Assembly: GCA_029747015.1 (NCBI GenBank)
Contig: JAKOGI010000005.1
Span: 2,030,191 to 2,094,190, forward strand
DNA length: 64,000 bases
Direction: 5' to 3'
Origin: Carnegiea gigantea
Lineage: Eukaryota; Streptophyta; Magnoliopsida; Caryophyllales; Cactaceae
Shown here: positions 10,648-26,278 of the stretch, piece after piece
Numbering within the stretch: the stretch's first letter is position 1
Layout of the letters: every line of letters begins with the position of its first letter
The notes under the pieces: generated by a model
Databases searched by the model: none
Seen by the model: only the letters and a program-made list of their open reading frames with translations
Told to the model about the DNA's origin: nothing
Translations under genes and position numbers: made by a program

Positions 10648-13600
10648 ATGGGGGCTGACAAAGGCAAGAAATTGAAGGCAGCTGACAAGAACGACGAGGA
10701 AAACGCTGAGCAGATCGATGGCGATCTCGTTCTCTCCATCGAGAAGCTGCAGGAAACTCAGGATGAGCTTGAAAAGGTTGCTCTTTTTCTCTGTCTAATC
10801 TCTCTCTGAAATCTCCCGCTTTTGTTTTTGTGTATGTTGTTATCACTGTGATTTTGCATTGTATGTTTACGAAAGACTCAATCTTGGGTCTCAAATTTGT
10901 GATTTTTCGCTGTCTATTCGAGAACCCTTTATTCTTTAGCTTTTACCTTTGAAAATTCTGCATGTCCTGTGGAACAAGTACAATTTTAGTTCATAATTAT
11001 GTATGTGGCCATGTGGGTTTCTTCTTTTTTGTTTTTTTTTTGGGGGGGGGGGTTGTAAACAAGGTTTGTCCTTTTTCTGTGAAGGTTGTGAGTAATCCTC
11101 TTCTGCTTCACAAATGCAAAGGCTTTCTTTGTAACTCCTTTTTTTTTTTTTTTTTAATTAGCGCGCTCTTTTTAGTTAAATGTAGATAGGAGGGGAAATT
11201 CTTCTGCTAAACCGAGCTTTGCCTCTATCTATAAATCCTTAAGTAAAACTACCCAGGTAAGATGCCTTGTTCTTCGATGGCCTTTTTGAGTAACTTGAAA
11301 GCAATTAAGGCTGCAAACTTTGCCATCCTTTTCGGCCTTAACTTTGTATTAAATTATGAGCTGACATTATACATTGAGTTAATGTGTTATGGATTTTGTA
11401 TGGGAATATGTTATCCTACCATATCCTTGGATGATCATTGAGTCAAGGCTCGGCTGATCACTGTGTGTAGCTGAATTTATTATTATTCATTTGTTTGTAT
11501 ACCTTTCTTTTGCTTTGCCCTTACTTCAGTAGAGCTTTCCTGGGTAAATCTATGCTCTTAGTATTCCGCGGTTTAGGTAGGAGATGCTTCTAGAAATTCT
11601 ACCCCGTTGGCCATATAGGGAAACATCAGTGGCATGATCTCGAAACAACATTTTTTTCGTTCTCATGGCAACACATGGGATTGAAATTCATGCAGTTTAA
11701 TTGTGGCATGGATTTTAGGGTACAATTATTAAATTGGGTAATGGAGCATCACTAGTTGACCCAAATACTTCAATTTCCCTTTGCACTTTAATTAATGTTG
11801 ATTCACTTGAGCTGAACAATTGAGACCTGATAATGAAGAGGATACTTGAATTTGCTGATGTAGATCAATGAAAAAGCCAGTGATGAAGTTTTGGAGGTGG
11901 AGAAGAAGTACAATGAGATACGCAAGCCAGTTTATGACAAGCGTAATGAGATCATCAAGTCCATTCCTGAGTTTTGGTTGACTGCTGTGAGTTCTGTATC
12001 TTTATGTGTAGATCTTGGTGTGACCATTCATTTTCCAAATTTGCTATTGGCTTAAGCTCTTTAACTCCTGCCTCTTATTACTTGTTAATTACTAATTTGT
12101 TCTGTCCTGTGCAGTTTCTGAGTCATCCTGCGCTTAGTGAACTTGTGACTGAAGAAGATCACAAGGTATCTTGTGCTTTCAATAATTTTTACAGAGTAGT
12201 CAAATATACTGCTCCTAAGGATGTCTTTTCCATTTGCATAAAAGTTACAAATGGCACCCACTTTCTATGTGTATAAGACTTCTCATTTTTCTTCTTTTGC
12301 ATTATCATGAACAGATCTTCAAGTATCTAAGTTCTATTGAGGTGGAAGATTCCAAAGATGTGAAATCAGGGTACTCCATTACTTTTGTAAGTGGTTTTTT
12401 AGGAAGTGTCAGAGACTGAGAAACCACTCCCATTTCTTTATGTGCCATATATCTAATGATAATAACTGATTGTCTGTTGTGCTATTTGCTGTTGAACCCA
12501 GAATTTCAACCCCAATCCTTATTTTGAAGATACAAAGCTTACCAAGACATTCACATTCCTTGATGAAGGAACTACAAAGGTCACCGCTACTTCCATCAAG
12601 TGGAAAGAAGGCATGGTAATGGACTTTCTCTCAATCTAAAATAAAGTGTTTGCTTTGTTATGGTTTGAGCTGACTTTTGCGTACAAACTGCATCCAGGGT
12701 GTTCCGAATGGTGTAGATGGTGAGAAAAAGGGGAACAAAAGAGCTCATGGTGAAGAAAGGTAGGGTTTTGGGTTTAGTTACCTTGGGTATGGTAGGCACC
12801 TGTCCTATCTTGTATAGAGATGACGTTCTTCCTTTTTAACAGAAAAGGTCAAAGATGGTCAAAATTGCTGACTGAATTTAGCTTTGCAGATATAACTGTC
12901 AATCATAATGTTTGTGAACCCAAAATGACCCTGTAATGCTTGCTCTGGAGTCTCATGCCTTGAGACATTTGAGAGAACGAAGCCATTCAGGTTTCTCTAG
13001 CTATATTGATGGGTGTAGATCTGAGGAAAGAAAGCTTGAAGATTTCTTAGGATTATTAGCGTTGAGCCTTTTCCCTTCTTTTTTTTTTGGGGGGGGGGGG
13101 TGTAGGCTGCAATGAAATAATATCATATGTGGGACTTGGAAGGGGGGGAAAAAAGAAAAATTGTGCAATTATGGACTTAGCTGCTACTGGATATTCTGTT
13201 TAATTCAATGGTGTCTTATGATTGCTTTCCTGATTGGCATGTCTAATCTATGTTATATTTAGCAGCATAGTTAAAAAAAACACTATGGGTGCTTTATATA
13301 TCTCGACAAGCAAGGTGATTCTCAGTTAAAAAAAACACTATGGGTGCAAGTGCTGAATAGCCTACCCAACCACCACTGTTGTTAGCGGGCGTCCATGCTC
13401 TACATAGAAATAGTCATTAATGTATATGGGCGGTAGGCTGGGTGTTTGTTGATCATCTGAGATATTATGTTTTTGTTTCAAACACCCGTATCTGAGAAGT
13501 GTGAGTATCAGTTTCTCGATTGATCCTTTGTCTATTCGTTTGTCAATAAAGCAAATTCAAATATATTTAGTAGTACCTTGGCCTCTTGGAGTACTCTGGT

Positions 13601-14936
13601 CAGCCAGCTGTGCCTATGACCTATGTTAGTTTCTAGCACCTCAAATGAGAGCCTTATGGCTGGTACAAGTTCCTAGTGCCTAAAGGCCCCTTGGCTGTTT
13701 ATATAAATGATGACAAACATGTGATTTTGCATGTTCATGCTTTACTGATTACCTTGTTCTTAAAGCTTATGGTGAAGTTCCAATACCTAAAAATGTTCTG
13801 TAATTGTGGATAATAGCTTATTGCTGGTACGCATCTACTGTGATCTCTTTAAGAAAAAATATGTTAGTATCTTCGTATATTGTAAGGTAAAAGGACTTAT
13901 GTTTTTCGAACTCTCTACCTTGTAATCATGTGAATTCCTGATTTACATAATATATTATCTGCATCAGGCTATTGCTCAGGTTCTTTCATTTGTAAGTCAG
14001 ATTGTGTTTATTGTGCTTCATGTTGCTCCTGCATATATTCCTTGGTTGTAAAATAGAGGCAATTGTACTCGCTTTGTTCTGCAACTTTGATATATGTGCG
14101 TACTGCTTATAACCTGTTCTGATATTTGTCTGCTGTTCTGCGAGCTGTCATGAATAGGATGCTTTTGCTGCACATCTACCTTGTGCTAGAAAGTAAACAG
14201 AGTGCCTGACTCATCTAGTTTGCTTCTTTGCTTAGTGCATTGACTGTTCTTTTCAAATGCACTTGCAGTTTCTTCAGCTGGTTCAGTGAAACCCAGCAAA
14301 GTGATGATGAGATTCACGATGAGGTTAGTTTCTGTTTTGGTTCTGTATCTTTAGTGACATGTTCCTTCTCAATAGTTGGGAGGGGTGAGAATTCAATAGT
14401 ATATCTTCATCGGCATCCATTCATTTATCATGTTCGATTTTGGTTAATATTGCAGGTGGCTGAAATCATCAAGGAGGACCTATGGCCTAACCCACTCACA
14501 TACTTCAACAACGTAACATTTCAACTTCTACTACCAAAATTTAGGCACAGTTCAATTACAGTTCAACACCTTTTCTCTGTTGTGACTGATGACTAAAGAT
14601 CTTCTATTCCAGGAGGCTGATGAAGAAGATTTCGAGGTTGATGAAGATGACGAAGAGGTATGCAATGAGGTTTCTTCATTTCTTTCATCGCTTCCTGATC
14701 ATCATCATGCATGTCACATGAGGGGGGGTGGTTCTAGGGGAATGTACAGTCTCTCTGTGAAGTCAGGTTAGTAATGACTAACGAGTAGGAAGGGGGGGGG
14801 GGGGCAGTAAAATGCAAGTGACCCATTAGGCCGTTTCCAAGTTTATTTTGGTTAACTGTGACAGGGAAAGGGTGAAGGCTCGGATGACGATGATGATGAG
14901 GAAGACGATGAGGAGAATGGCGAGGAAGACGATTGA
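10648..14936 (+). CDS. NAP1-related protein (NRP/SET histone chaperone)
   Basis: Ten exons join in frame to 259 residues: 10648-10776, 11864-11986, 12115-12165, 12315-12386, 12502-12615, 12698-12759, 14269-14323, 14456-14512, 14613-14657 and 14865-14936. The protein has an N-terminal dimerisation helix ([16 protein letters not shown]), the NAP domain with [17 protein letters not shown] and [16 protein letters not shown], then [10 protein letters not shown] and [12 protein letters not shown]. It ends in an almost purely acidic tail, [17 protein letters not shown]. This is the layout and length of plant NRP1/NRP2, nuclear histone chaperones that handle H2A-H2B in nucleosome assembly and somatic recombination. 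Intron 1 (1.1 kb) and intron 6 (1.5 kb) are long; intron 6 carries a poly(T)-poly(G) tract and a short direct repeat (13267 and 13323). Confidence 0.93.
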
Positions 14937-17444
14937 ACCAGGGCATTGGACGCTCAATTCTCGTGCAGCCGCTATTCCAATTTACCATCCGTTGGAGAGA
15001 GAAGAAAAGCTTACAGGGTTTTGTAAAGCAGGTAACCAATGGGGTTGGTACCAATTATAATAGGTGGTACACTGGAGCATGATGATATGTGGGCCTTTTT
15101 TTTGGTTTGATTTTTCAGTTTGATGGTAGCTCCATTACAATGTAATAGGCTTGCTGACTAATGCAAGGACTGAATTGGTGGTTTCTTGATCCTGATCGCT
15201 TGATTGCTTGCCCTAGTCTTTTAATTTATTCTTAGTCTCTGGTGTTCTTGAATAATGATCGTATGCTACACCTTTGCCAGTGGCAGCAAAGGTTCACGTA
15301 AGCGAAATTCGAGCCAAAGTATTTGGGAACAGTCTATAAAAAATTTTACCAGTTATGCTAGCTGACATGGTTGAGTCGCATTAAACTAGCGGCAAGACAA
15401 AGTTAAGAGAGTTAGGCAAGAAATTTATTAACAGAGAAACCCCATTAATAATTTGTCTAGCTTTCATTTCAATTAGCGGTTCAATCAAAAGATAAGACTA
15501 GTGAAGAAGATGATATAGGAAATCATAATAATAAGCATTAAGGGCGTAGGAAATGGGTTGTCAAAAGAGCAAAAAGGTGGAGGAGAGAACGAAAAGTTGT
15601 CAAAGACATGAAAGCGATCGATTTGCGAATCAAATCCTGTAAGCACTATGTGCAGCACTAAATCCGTATGACATAATAATAAGCACTATGTCAACTTATT
15701 ATAAGATACGAGTTGGACTATTATTTTTTTTTAAAGAGAAAAAGGGGAAGAAAGATAAATACCATAATTTTGAAGTTGCAAATCAAATATCAAAGGAATG
15801 TGGTAGGGTAGGCCAAAAAGCTCACTGCTGGGTGAGCAGTAACAGAACCAATTATCGGGACATAACGATTTCTTCTCAGGCAAACGTGGAGATATTCCAT
15901 TGGATTTTCATGGGTTGATTGGATAAGTTATTGTGACGTGGTTTTCATGTTGCAAATTTCCAAGACACATTTAATTTGTGGAAACAGAAGGCATTGGTAC
16001 CGACTCTTGTCATCTACTACTGCTACTCTCTCACCAATCTTCTTTTATCCCCCCCCCCCCCCCAAAAAAATGAAGATAACAAAGTCCAACAACAAAATTT
16101 GATTAAGCAACAAGCACCTAAATTTCCCTCTTCTACGTCATTGCTCACTATTGGTAAAAACTCAACGTCGCATTTAAAAATGTCACGGAATTATGAATCA
16201 TTTTTCTATTTTTTATATATATATATTTACGAAGAATCAGCACATAATTTATAAGATATGAAAGCTAAGATAATTATTCTACTTATCTCATTTGAACTTT
16301 ACTTTAAATTAAATCCTAATATAACTTTATGAAAAAATTAGCATAACATTTTGACATAGTCAAGATTTCTACTACCTGGTAGGAGGCTGCAGCTTTTAGT
16401 TCTTGTGACTATCCTCCTCCCAAATTGGGGGGGGGAGGAAAGGGGGTGGGAGTCGTTAAGAAAGAAGGGACGTTTTGGGGGGGCCGCGTTTTGGTGGAGT
16501 CCAGCACGGCGGCAGCTGTACTGATTTGATGCGACTCAACTCCACTTCAATTCTTGCTCTTTTTCTTTTTCTTTTTTTTTTTCGTTTTCCTTGTTTATCC
16601 TCTTCTTCTCATGCAAATATGTAGAATAAAATTAGGGCATCTACGTCAGCCCTAATGCTCCACATAGCAATGGATAATATTCTAGTCATCATCTCTCGAT
16701 CTGGAATAGACCAGCACAGGACCCAACCCCACATTGCATGCTATTGTGATCAATAATAGGCCTTCTTATATCCCTGCTTGCTAATTACATGATTGACAAA
16801 TAATGATTCTTAATTTTTGTCCTTGGCTTATAAGTTACTAGCCAATTAGTTATGTAGGTCAAATCAATTTGGCATGTATCAATATGATAAATATGTTTTT
16901 GTGCGTACTCCATATTAAGCAAAACTGCATCGTTCATATTACGTTACTAGTATTTATCTATACTTCTTTTTCTATAACTAGTGGGTAAATATGTTTCGTA
17001 ATGCAAATTAATAAGTCCGATCACTCGATAACATAATCCAATAAGCTATTTTTGACAGTAAAGTAATTCAACTACTTGGTAATGTTTAACTCAATTACGA
17101 TTGAGATGTAGAAACTTCTTCAACCAACTTCATGACTGAATTCTTCTTGTGCACATTATCACCGTCTAATGGATTATGAACCTTAATTATTAGTCATCAA
17201 CAACGGACAAATATCAAAATTATCCATTTAATTGATTTCAGAATGAGATTTCACCGAATTTTTTTTTAAAAAAAAAAGATATAATCAAGTGGTAGAGCTC
17301 TTGGCTTGGAACTTGAACTTGGAAGTGAACCTTCCAAGATTCCTATCAAATAGAAAATCCGGCCCCTTCTTCATTCTCCAAACAACGCCGGACGGACCCG
17401 TCCGAAAATGATAGTCGAAGTGGAAGACTCCCCAAACAAGAAGG

Positions 17445-17476
<32 letters not shown>

Positions 17477-18624
17477 AGGGCACGGTCCCATGGGCCATAG
17501 TTTTGTCCTGGGCCGGTCCAGGCCGCGACGTTGGCGGGTCTGAGAAAAGAATAGCACTGGCAACTCCCAACTCGACGAAAATGAAAACTAATTAAACTTC
17601 TTTCTTTTTTGGGGTTCAATTTTGTTTAAGATTTATTCTTTTATTTTTGTAATTACTATTTAGGTGATTGATGGTGGGTAAGCCGTCGCCTTCACATCTC
17701 AAAACTCAACGCGCCCTTTCTCTCTCTCTCTCTCTCTCTCTGTTTTGGTTTCTGAAAAGGCAGCAGTAAAGCCAGCGAAGACGAGAAGGTGGGCCCATTC
17801 GCTTCTTATCCTCAGTGGCCCCCACACCGTCAATGGCCCAATCAACTCAACAACTTTGCACTCACGTGGGCTTGAGTCGAGTCCTGTCCTGTCCTGTCCT
17901 GCGCCCAAGGAAGGAAGTTGGGGCACTAATTCTTGTGTACCACAGTTCTATGTGAAAACCTATTATGTCCCCAAGTGATATGACATTCAATAAAAATTAT
18001 AAAAATTAGTTGTAGGTTGATATGATAATTACATCTTGTAATAATTTTCAGTGCGGCCGTCTTATCGAAGATCGTCTGAAAATAATGACTCTTTTCTTAA
18101 ATACGCGTATGCACGATTCAGTAAAGAGAAAAACGGCCGAAAGAATTCAGAAACACTTATCAACAAAGACCAAAAATTTCTGAATAATTCCAAGATCTGA
18201 AGATGACGAACAATTCTTGCAACAATTAACACAACCCATGAAGAAAAAAAATGTAGTTTAATGGCTGGCCGAGGCTGATCAAGTTGGTTGACATCCTTTT
18301 GATTTCTTGTCTTTCCAACTGTGCGCCCTCTATTGTTTACTTTTTGGTCCAGAAAGTGCAATTACTGGATCTCGTGGGATGGCAATCTATGCTACAAATT
18401 GATGAATTAATTATTAATCTGCTAATTTAATACAAAAGACTTTAGAAAAAGCAAGGTCGCCCTACTTCAACTTCAACAAAGCCGCCCCTGATTAATTATT
18501 AATCGTTCGAAAACTTTTTGATGCATTTATAAATCTAAAATAAAGATTTATATTTTATTTCGACTCGTAAGCATGTCTTTGGAACAGAGTTTACGCTAAG
18601 CATGTTTATCATTATCAACACTAA
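14937..18624. other. NRP 3' flank and intergenic DNA, no gene seen
   Basis: After the 3' UTR of the NRP gene the sequence is mostly AT-rich. It includes a poly(C)-poly(A) tract (16049-16067), a (TC)n microsatellite (17719-17741), and a patch of purine runs near 17440-17477. A stretch at about 17280-17320 (AAGTGGTAGAGCTCTTGG) resembles a tRNA A-box and may be a decayed SINE; I could not find a matching B-box at the right distance. No convincing exon was found on either strand. Confidence 0.4.
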
Positions 18625-18848
18625 GGTCCTGTTCTTTTCGTTGGTAAATTTCAATTTACCAACTTCAACCTACTTCATGAACTTAAAAAAAAAAACAATT
18701 TTCAATCCACTATTTAAACCAACTTCTACTCATCATATAAAAAATGTACCCACTTTAACCCACTTTAACCCACTTCAACAAAAAATACTCATTTTAATCC
18801 ACTCCATTCATTTCCCAACCCGTATTTTCCAACGAAAAGAACAGACTC
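18625..18848. mobile_element. Tourist-like MITE, copy 1 of the TTCTTTTCGTTGG family
   Basis: This 224-bp element has inverted ends built on TGTTCTTTTCGTTGG (left from 18625; right is its reverse complement, ending 18848). A 3-bp TAA duplication flanks it (18622-18624 and 18849-18851), as expected for PIF/Harbinger-derived Tourist MITEs. The interior is a run of imperfect CCACTTCAACC-type units of about 11 bp. It has no coding capacity. Confidence 0.7.
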
Positions 18849-21030
<2,182 letters not shown>

Positions 21031-21032
<2 letters not shown>

Positions 21033-22760
21033 ACACTGCAAATGTTAAATATCAAATATAATACAGATAGATGGGTATGAACAAAATTAAGTAAAGAAAC
21101 TTAAACTACTATTAGGAAAAAGTTATTGCTAATAGATAGAAGAAAAATATATACAAAATATAAATAATTGACTACAATTGTATTAATTAAACTAAAGAGG
21201 AAAACCATCAACAACCTAAAGTTTAGAGTTGTATGAGATTAAAAGTACTGTAGATTAGAGGAAGGAATGATGAACAACCACATATGTTGTTATTTTTTAT
21301 AATATGAAGATAAAGATATAAAGTTTAGTGTAATTAGTTAAATTACCTAATATTTTTCCTCACATTAATGGGTTGTTAATAATTTTCATTGGATATAGTC
21401 ATTAGTTAATATGATAAAAATCCAACAAAAAGAATTAGATAATTTTGTCAAACATTAAAAAATTAATTTTATGAGAGAGAGATAGAGAGAGGGGGGAGAG
21501 AGGGGGGATCACGTGTAAAAAAATAATTCTAGATAAATATTAAAAACTAATTGAGTAGTTTTTACATTAGGGAGAGAGAAAATAAGTAGCCAAACATTAA
21601 AAAAATAATTCTATGAGAGACAGATAGAGAAGGGGGGGAGAGGGTCATGTGTAAAAAAGTAATTTTAGATAAATATTAAAAATTAATTGGGTAGTTTTCA
21701 CATTAAGGAGAGAGAAAATAGGTATTATCATATTAAACTGTTTAATTCACTCTTATGCAAGTATTGAGGAAGGAAAGCATTGTTAAGCCCTTATATATTT
21801 TAGTATTTATAATATAAAGACTTGCCATTAGGATAATACTTCATTGGTAAATTTATTATTGATTGATTAGCTATCATGTACCTATTTGTTCTGAGCCTAT
21901 CCAATTAATCCTTTAAAATCTAAAGTATAATGGATGCGACTTCTCAATATTTTAAGAGTTACGTTAATCACATATATCTAATTCTCTGTACTGTACCTAA
22001 GAGGAACTATATACATATAGAGTGATTATATATGTCTTGTTGTAAGACACCCTTAAATGTCTTACCTAACCCTAAATTAACGTATTTTATAACTTAAAAT
22101 CACCAAATTTTCAATAACTATACTTAATTATGAATTACCAAGCTTAAACATTCATCGGCTACACTAACAAAATATTAAATGATATCCTAATCGAGTCAAC
22201 CCCATTTGCGATGGCATATGATACGGATATTTTAAAAATGTGGTAAATTATGTATAAAAAAGTGATTGTATGCAACTTATAGATTGTAATATGCCTTCAC
22301 TATTTGATCATACTATTTTTTTAAATTTAAAAATATTATAATATAATTTTTAGGTCAAAACAAGACATTTAAGAAGTGTCTTCTAGCAAGACATTTATCA
22401 TTTTGCTATGCATATATTAGTTGATGGGAAAAATTGTTTTTTTTTGGGAAAAAAAAACTCCATATATTTGTGAAAAATATTTAGTGATTCATGTACTTTA
22501 TTCTTTTGTTTCATTGTGACTGTTATAGTTGATTTTTTTTTTTTTTGGCGTCAAACTTTGTAAACTAAACTATTAGTTTAATAAACCTATAATTAATATA
22601 ACGTTCAGAAAAATCATGTATGCTAAAAGTGTATACTTTTAATGGACTTCAAATGTTTTTTCAATAAAAATATTTTTAATGTAGCTAGTGAAAAAGTAAT
22701 TGTCAAACATAGTCCTCAATTAGAGAGCATAGATTGCCAAAAAGTAAATTATTATAAGTA
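21031..22760. repeat. AT-rich intergenic DNA with a 142-bp tandem duplication
   Basis: The segment 21449-21590 recurs at 21591-21722 with modest divergence. Each copy runs from CAAACATTAAAAA through a purine-rich GAGAGAG and GGGGG stretch to a GGAGAGAGAAAATA end. The rest of the interval is AT-rich with no recognisable gene. Confidence 0.75.
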
Positions 22761-23026
22761 GGACCTATTCTTTTCGTTGATAAATTGGGGTTGGTAAAAG
22801 GGTAAAATTAGTTGAGATGAGTTAAAGTTGTTTGAAGTGGGTATTTTTTGTTGAAGTGGATTGAAATAGGTTGAAGTAAATTCAAATTGGTTGAAGTGAG
22901 TTGAAGTTGACATATTTGTTAAAGTTGATTAAAAAAGTAAGAATAAAATTTTGAGGGATGTAGGTTGAAGCTTATTGAATTAGGTTGAAGTTGATAAATT
23001 GAAAAAGACCAACGAAAAGAACAGAC
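22761..23026. mobile_element. Tourist-like MITE, copy 2 of the TTCTTTTCGTTGG family
   Basis: The left end GGACCTATTCTTTTCGTTG and the right end CCAACGAAAAGAACAGAC are inverted relative to each other. Between them lie about 20 imperfect units related to TTGAAGTGGGT or TTGAAATTGGT. The strand of the unit is opposite to that of copy 1, so the element is inserted the other way round. The flanking 3 bases (GTA and TAA) do not match exactly. Confidence 0.65.
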
Positions 23027-23726
23027 TAACCCTTACAGTAGAATGGAGGCAGTATATGCAAACTTATTTTAATATATACAGATGTTCCTATGTAAGAGAT
23101 CGATCATATACTAGTCGTCGTTCATCATATATTGTATTTGGCCGTAGGGTAAGGCAACCCTGGTTTCCACTGGTCTGCTTTCATAAAACAACATAAAATG
23201 GTTAATTATTTCATAATTTGGAAAATAATCTTGGAATATAATTAATTAGGGGAAGTTTTGTGGAGATATATAATTGAATTAGCTAGGGTGAGTGAATTAT
23301 GTTAGGAGACTGAGAGCATTGGAGGAATGAAGCAAGTATAATAATTTCCCACCACCAACAACAACTAAAGCATTTTTTCCAACTTTCCTCCTCAAAAAAT
23401 AATTGCTTGTTAAAGCTCATCCCTCCATAATTCCCACTCATTATCTTCGCTTCTTAAAGCTTTCTCCCTCCCTTATCCCCCCTCTCTCTCTTCTCTCTCT
23501 CACTCTCTCCTTCAAGCTCTACACCCCCTTCATTCCTCAAACCCAACCTACACTCGAAAGTTGAAGCTCCAGGGAGAGAGAGAGAGAGAGAGAGTACAGA
23601 CGCAACTCAAAACCCTTTCTTAGCTCAAAAGGAATATTATTAGGGTACTATCTGCCCACGGCCCAAGAAACATAGAAAGAAATTATAATCTGCTGCTGGC
23701 TGGTGTGTCAATTCTATTCTGGCAGA
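23027..23726 (+). promoter_or_regulatory. Upstream region and leader of the TCP gene
   Basis: The last 350 bases become pyrimidine-rich (CT tracts at 23480-23515), then carry a (GA)n run at about 23574-23594. This composition is typical of plant core promoters and leaders. A possible in-frame GTG lies at 23703, but the first ATG (23727) gives the family-like MDGGD start. No TATA box was confidently placed. Confidence 0.45.
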
Positions 23727-25019
23727 ATGGACGGTGGAGATCATAGTCATCACCACCACCACCACCACCATCATCAGAATCACCACCATCAACAGCGCCC
23801 CAATTTCCCCTTCCAACTCCTGGAGAAGAAGGAAGATCATCATCAACATCAAGATGCAACGGCCTGCTCTAGCAGCTCAACCCCTTTCCCTTCTCTCGCC
23901 ATCTCCTCCCCATCCGCCGACCAGACCCGCCCCGGCCCATCGGGTTCGTCGCCCCAGGCTCAGGCCCAGCAGCAGCCCGGGGGGGAGTCCTCTGTGGCGA
24001 AGAAGGCGGCGCCGAAGAGGGCGTCGACCAAGGACCGCCACACGAAGGTGGACGGACGGGGGCGGAGGATCCGGATGCCGGCCCTGTGCGCGGCCCGGGT
24101 GTTCCAGCTGACCCGGGAGCTGGGCCACAAGTCCGACGGCCAGACAATCGAGTGGCTCCTCCAGCAGGCCGAGCCCGCCGTCATCGCCGCCACCGGCACC
24201 GGCACCATCCCCGCCAACTTCACCTCCCTCAACATCTCCCTCCGCAGCTCCGGCTCCTCCCTCTCCGCCCCCTCCCAGCTCCGCTCCTCCTCCTCCTACT
24301 TCAGCCCCAACTTCACAGCCGCCGCCGCCGCCTCTCGTCGGAACTTCTTCGCCGGCATTGGGCTGACTTCCGACTCCGCCCCCTCCTCCGCCCTCCTCAA
24401 CTTCCAGACCGCCACCCTCAACCTCAACCCCGCCGTCCTTCACCACCAGGGGACGAAGCCGGAGATGAGAGATACGCCGGCGAATTCGGCCGCCAACAAC
24501 AACAGCAGCAGCAGCAATAACAGCATAGAGGCAGGGGAAGAGGGGAGTGGTGGAGGTGCAGGGAGGAAGCGGCGCCTGGAGGCGGAAGTGGCTGCGGCGG
24601 GAGGGTATTTGTCGGCGACGAATTTCTGGATGGTGACGAATAGTAGTGGGAGTCAGCAAGCTGGGGTTGGGGTTATGAGTGGGGACCCAATTTGGACAGC
24701 GATGAATAATAGCATTAGTGGGGGATTGTATAGATCGGCCACTGTTCCTAGTGGTCTACACTTCATGAATTTCCCTACCCCCATGGCACTTTTGCCCAGT
24801 CAACAACTGGGCCCCCCTATGGTGGGGCCCGCCGGTGGCGTTGGAAGTGGGTTGGGCCCGGGGGAAGGACACCTCGGCCTCCTCACCGGGCTCAACCCCT
24901 ATCGGGCTGTGACGGTAGCAGGACTCTCGGAGTCCCAGCAGGCTAGTGGGTCCCAATCTCAACATGGCGGTGGTGGCGGTGGCGGTGGCGGCGACAACCG
25001 ACATGACAATGAGTCATAA
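23727..25019 (+). CDS. Class I TCP transcription factor, TCP14-like
   Basis: A single exon encodes 430 residues. A His-rich N-terminus (nine consecutive His) leads into [12 protein letters not shown], a TCP14-type motif. The TCP domain spans about residues 98-155: basic part [18 protein letters not shown], helix I with [15 protein letters not shown], helix II with [16 protein letters not shown]. The class I pattern is clear, including the conserved Cys121, known in class I factors as redox-sensitive. [20 protein letters not shown] follows, then NFWMV and GLHFMNF near the C-terminus and a Gly-rich tail. Class I TCPs bind GTGGGNCC and TGGGCY sites and promote cell proliferation, internode growth and germination; TCP14 also acts in immunity. 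The 5' coding half is very GC-rich and produces a long antisense open frame that is a shadow. Confidence 0.94.
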   Translation: MDGGDHSHHHHHHHHHQNHHHQQRPNFPFQLLEKKEDHHQHQDATACSSSSTPFPSLAISSPSADQTRPGPSGSSPQAQAQQQPGGESSVAKKAAPKRASTKDRHTKVDGRGRRIRMPALCAARVFQLTRELGHKSDGQTIEWLLQQAEPAVIAATGTGTIPANFTSLNISLRSSGSSLSAPSQLRSSSSYFSPNFTAAAAASRRNFFAGIGLTSDSAPSSALLNFQTATLNLNPAVLHHQGTKPEMRDTPANSAANNNSSSSNNSIEAGEEGSGGGAGRKRRLEAEVAAAGGYLSATNFWMVTNSSGSQQAGVGVMSGDPIWTAMNNSISGGLYRSATVPSGLHFMNFPTPMALLPSQQLGPPMVGPAGGVGSGLGPGEGHLGLLTGLNPYRAVTVAGLSESQQASGSQSQHGGGGGGGGGDNRHDNES

Positions 25020-26082
25020 CGACTCCATCGATCGTCACTCATAATTTTGGTAATGGTAATTGTATATGTTTAGCAATGAACACCAAAAGGCCACCACCGC
25101 GGTCACCATAGTAACTGCAGTCACAACTACAACAGCAATCGCAACTGCATATGTCTAGCTATTAATTAGTTCGTGTGTAGCACACGTGAGGTTTGGTTTA
25201 ATTTGGTGCTCTATATCTCCTTACAAATTATTTGAGTTTTTCATGATTTTGAATTTATTAATTTTTGTTTTCCAAGTGTGATTAATGTGATGAGGAGTTT
25301 TAGGGTTTCATGAGGAGAGGAACCTTTTAAGCGTCTGGGCTTTTAATTCCCCCCCCCCCCCCACCCCCCTTCTTTTTGTGAGTGACGAATGTGTTTATAT
25401 TTTTTTGGGTCCAAGGGAAGAGGGGGGGGGGGGGGAATCATCTCCCTCCATAATTGATGTATTTTTGGCCCCTCCAAGAAGATAAACAGTCATGATTGTT
25501 TGTGCAATTCTTTGTAAAGGGAAAGTCTGTAATTTATGACCTTTTTTCATTTTTATTATTTTGGGATGAAGATGACATGTCTCCATTTTTGCCTTTTGCC
25601 AGTGTTGCCAGTAACTAGCTAAATGGAGCTAACGCCTATTTTATGGTGAACTTCAGCCTTTGCATTTTAAGTTAAACCTCAAAATAAAAAAAATTCAAAT
25701 TAGCTGTTTAACTTAACACAGTGTTACGTTGCACATTGTATCCAATGCAGCTGAATCAATTAATGCAATTCAAACTTTTTTGGGTCACACTCTTATATAT
25801 ATGGAAATTAAAAATTATCAGTTTTGCCTATTACATTCCGTTCGTTTGTATGGTAAGTTTAAATACATGTAAAATAAGATAAAGAATGTGAGTATGCAAC
25901 TCTTGTTGTCTATCAATGAGCCAGGTATTAAATTTAAATGTATTGATTACTAATCAACTTAACTTGTAAAGAGACCCAAAAAAAGAGAGAGAGAGAGAGA
26001 GAGAAGGTAAATCTATGCATAATTTTGACATCAACTCTTGCCTTCTTTATTTTTCGTAACTATGTTAGTCACGTGATACTTA
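25020..26082. other. TCP 3' flank and intergenic DNA
   Basis: The presumed 3' UTR is followed by two homopolymer tracts: a C run at 25349-25362 and a G run at 25422-25435. A (GA)n microsatellite lies near 25984-26003. No gene was recognised. Confidence 0.4.
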
Positions 26083-26278
26083 GGGCTTATTTTTTTCAAC
26101 TTATCATAAGTAACTTGTTACTAATAAGTGCTGGAAACTGTTAATAAATACTAATAAGTGTTGATTAGGGCTGAGATTATAAGTAGAATATATGAATAAG
26201 TATCAATCACTGCTAATCAGTGTTAAATGATGATGATAAGTACTTATGATAAATTGAAATAAATTGCAAAGAGCAGGC
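26083..26278. mobile_element. Small Tourist-like MITE with TTA target duplication
   Basis: The left arm GGGCTTATTTTTTTCAAC and a following ATCATAAGTA match, inverted, the right arm ending GCAGGC. The flanking triplet TTA is present on both sides (26080-26082 and 26279-26281). The interior repeats CTAATAAGTG-type units. It shares its architecture, but not its exact sequence, with the TTCTTTTCGTTGG elements. Confidence 0.55.

Noticed and set aside
23877..24659. 260-codon open frame on the minus strand over the TCP gene
   Set aside because: It is an antisense shadow caused by the very GC-rich TCP coding sequence. Its product is low-complexity Gly/Val/Arg and resembles no family.
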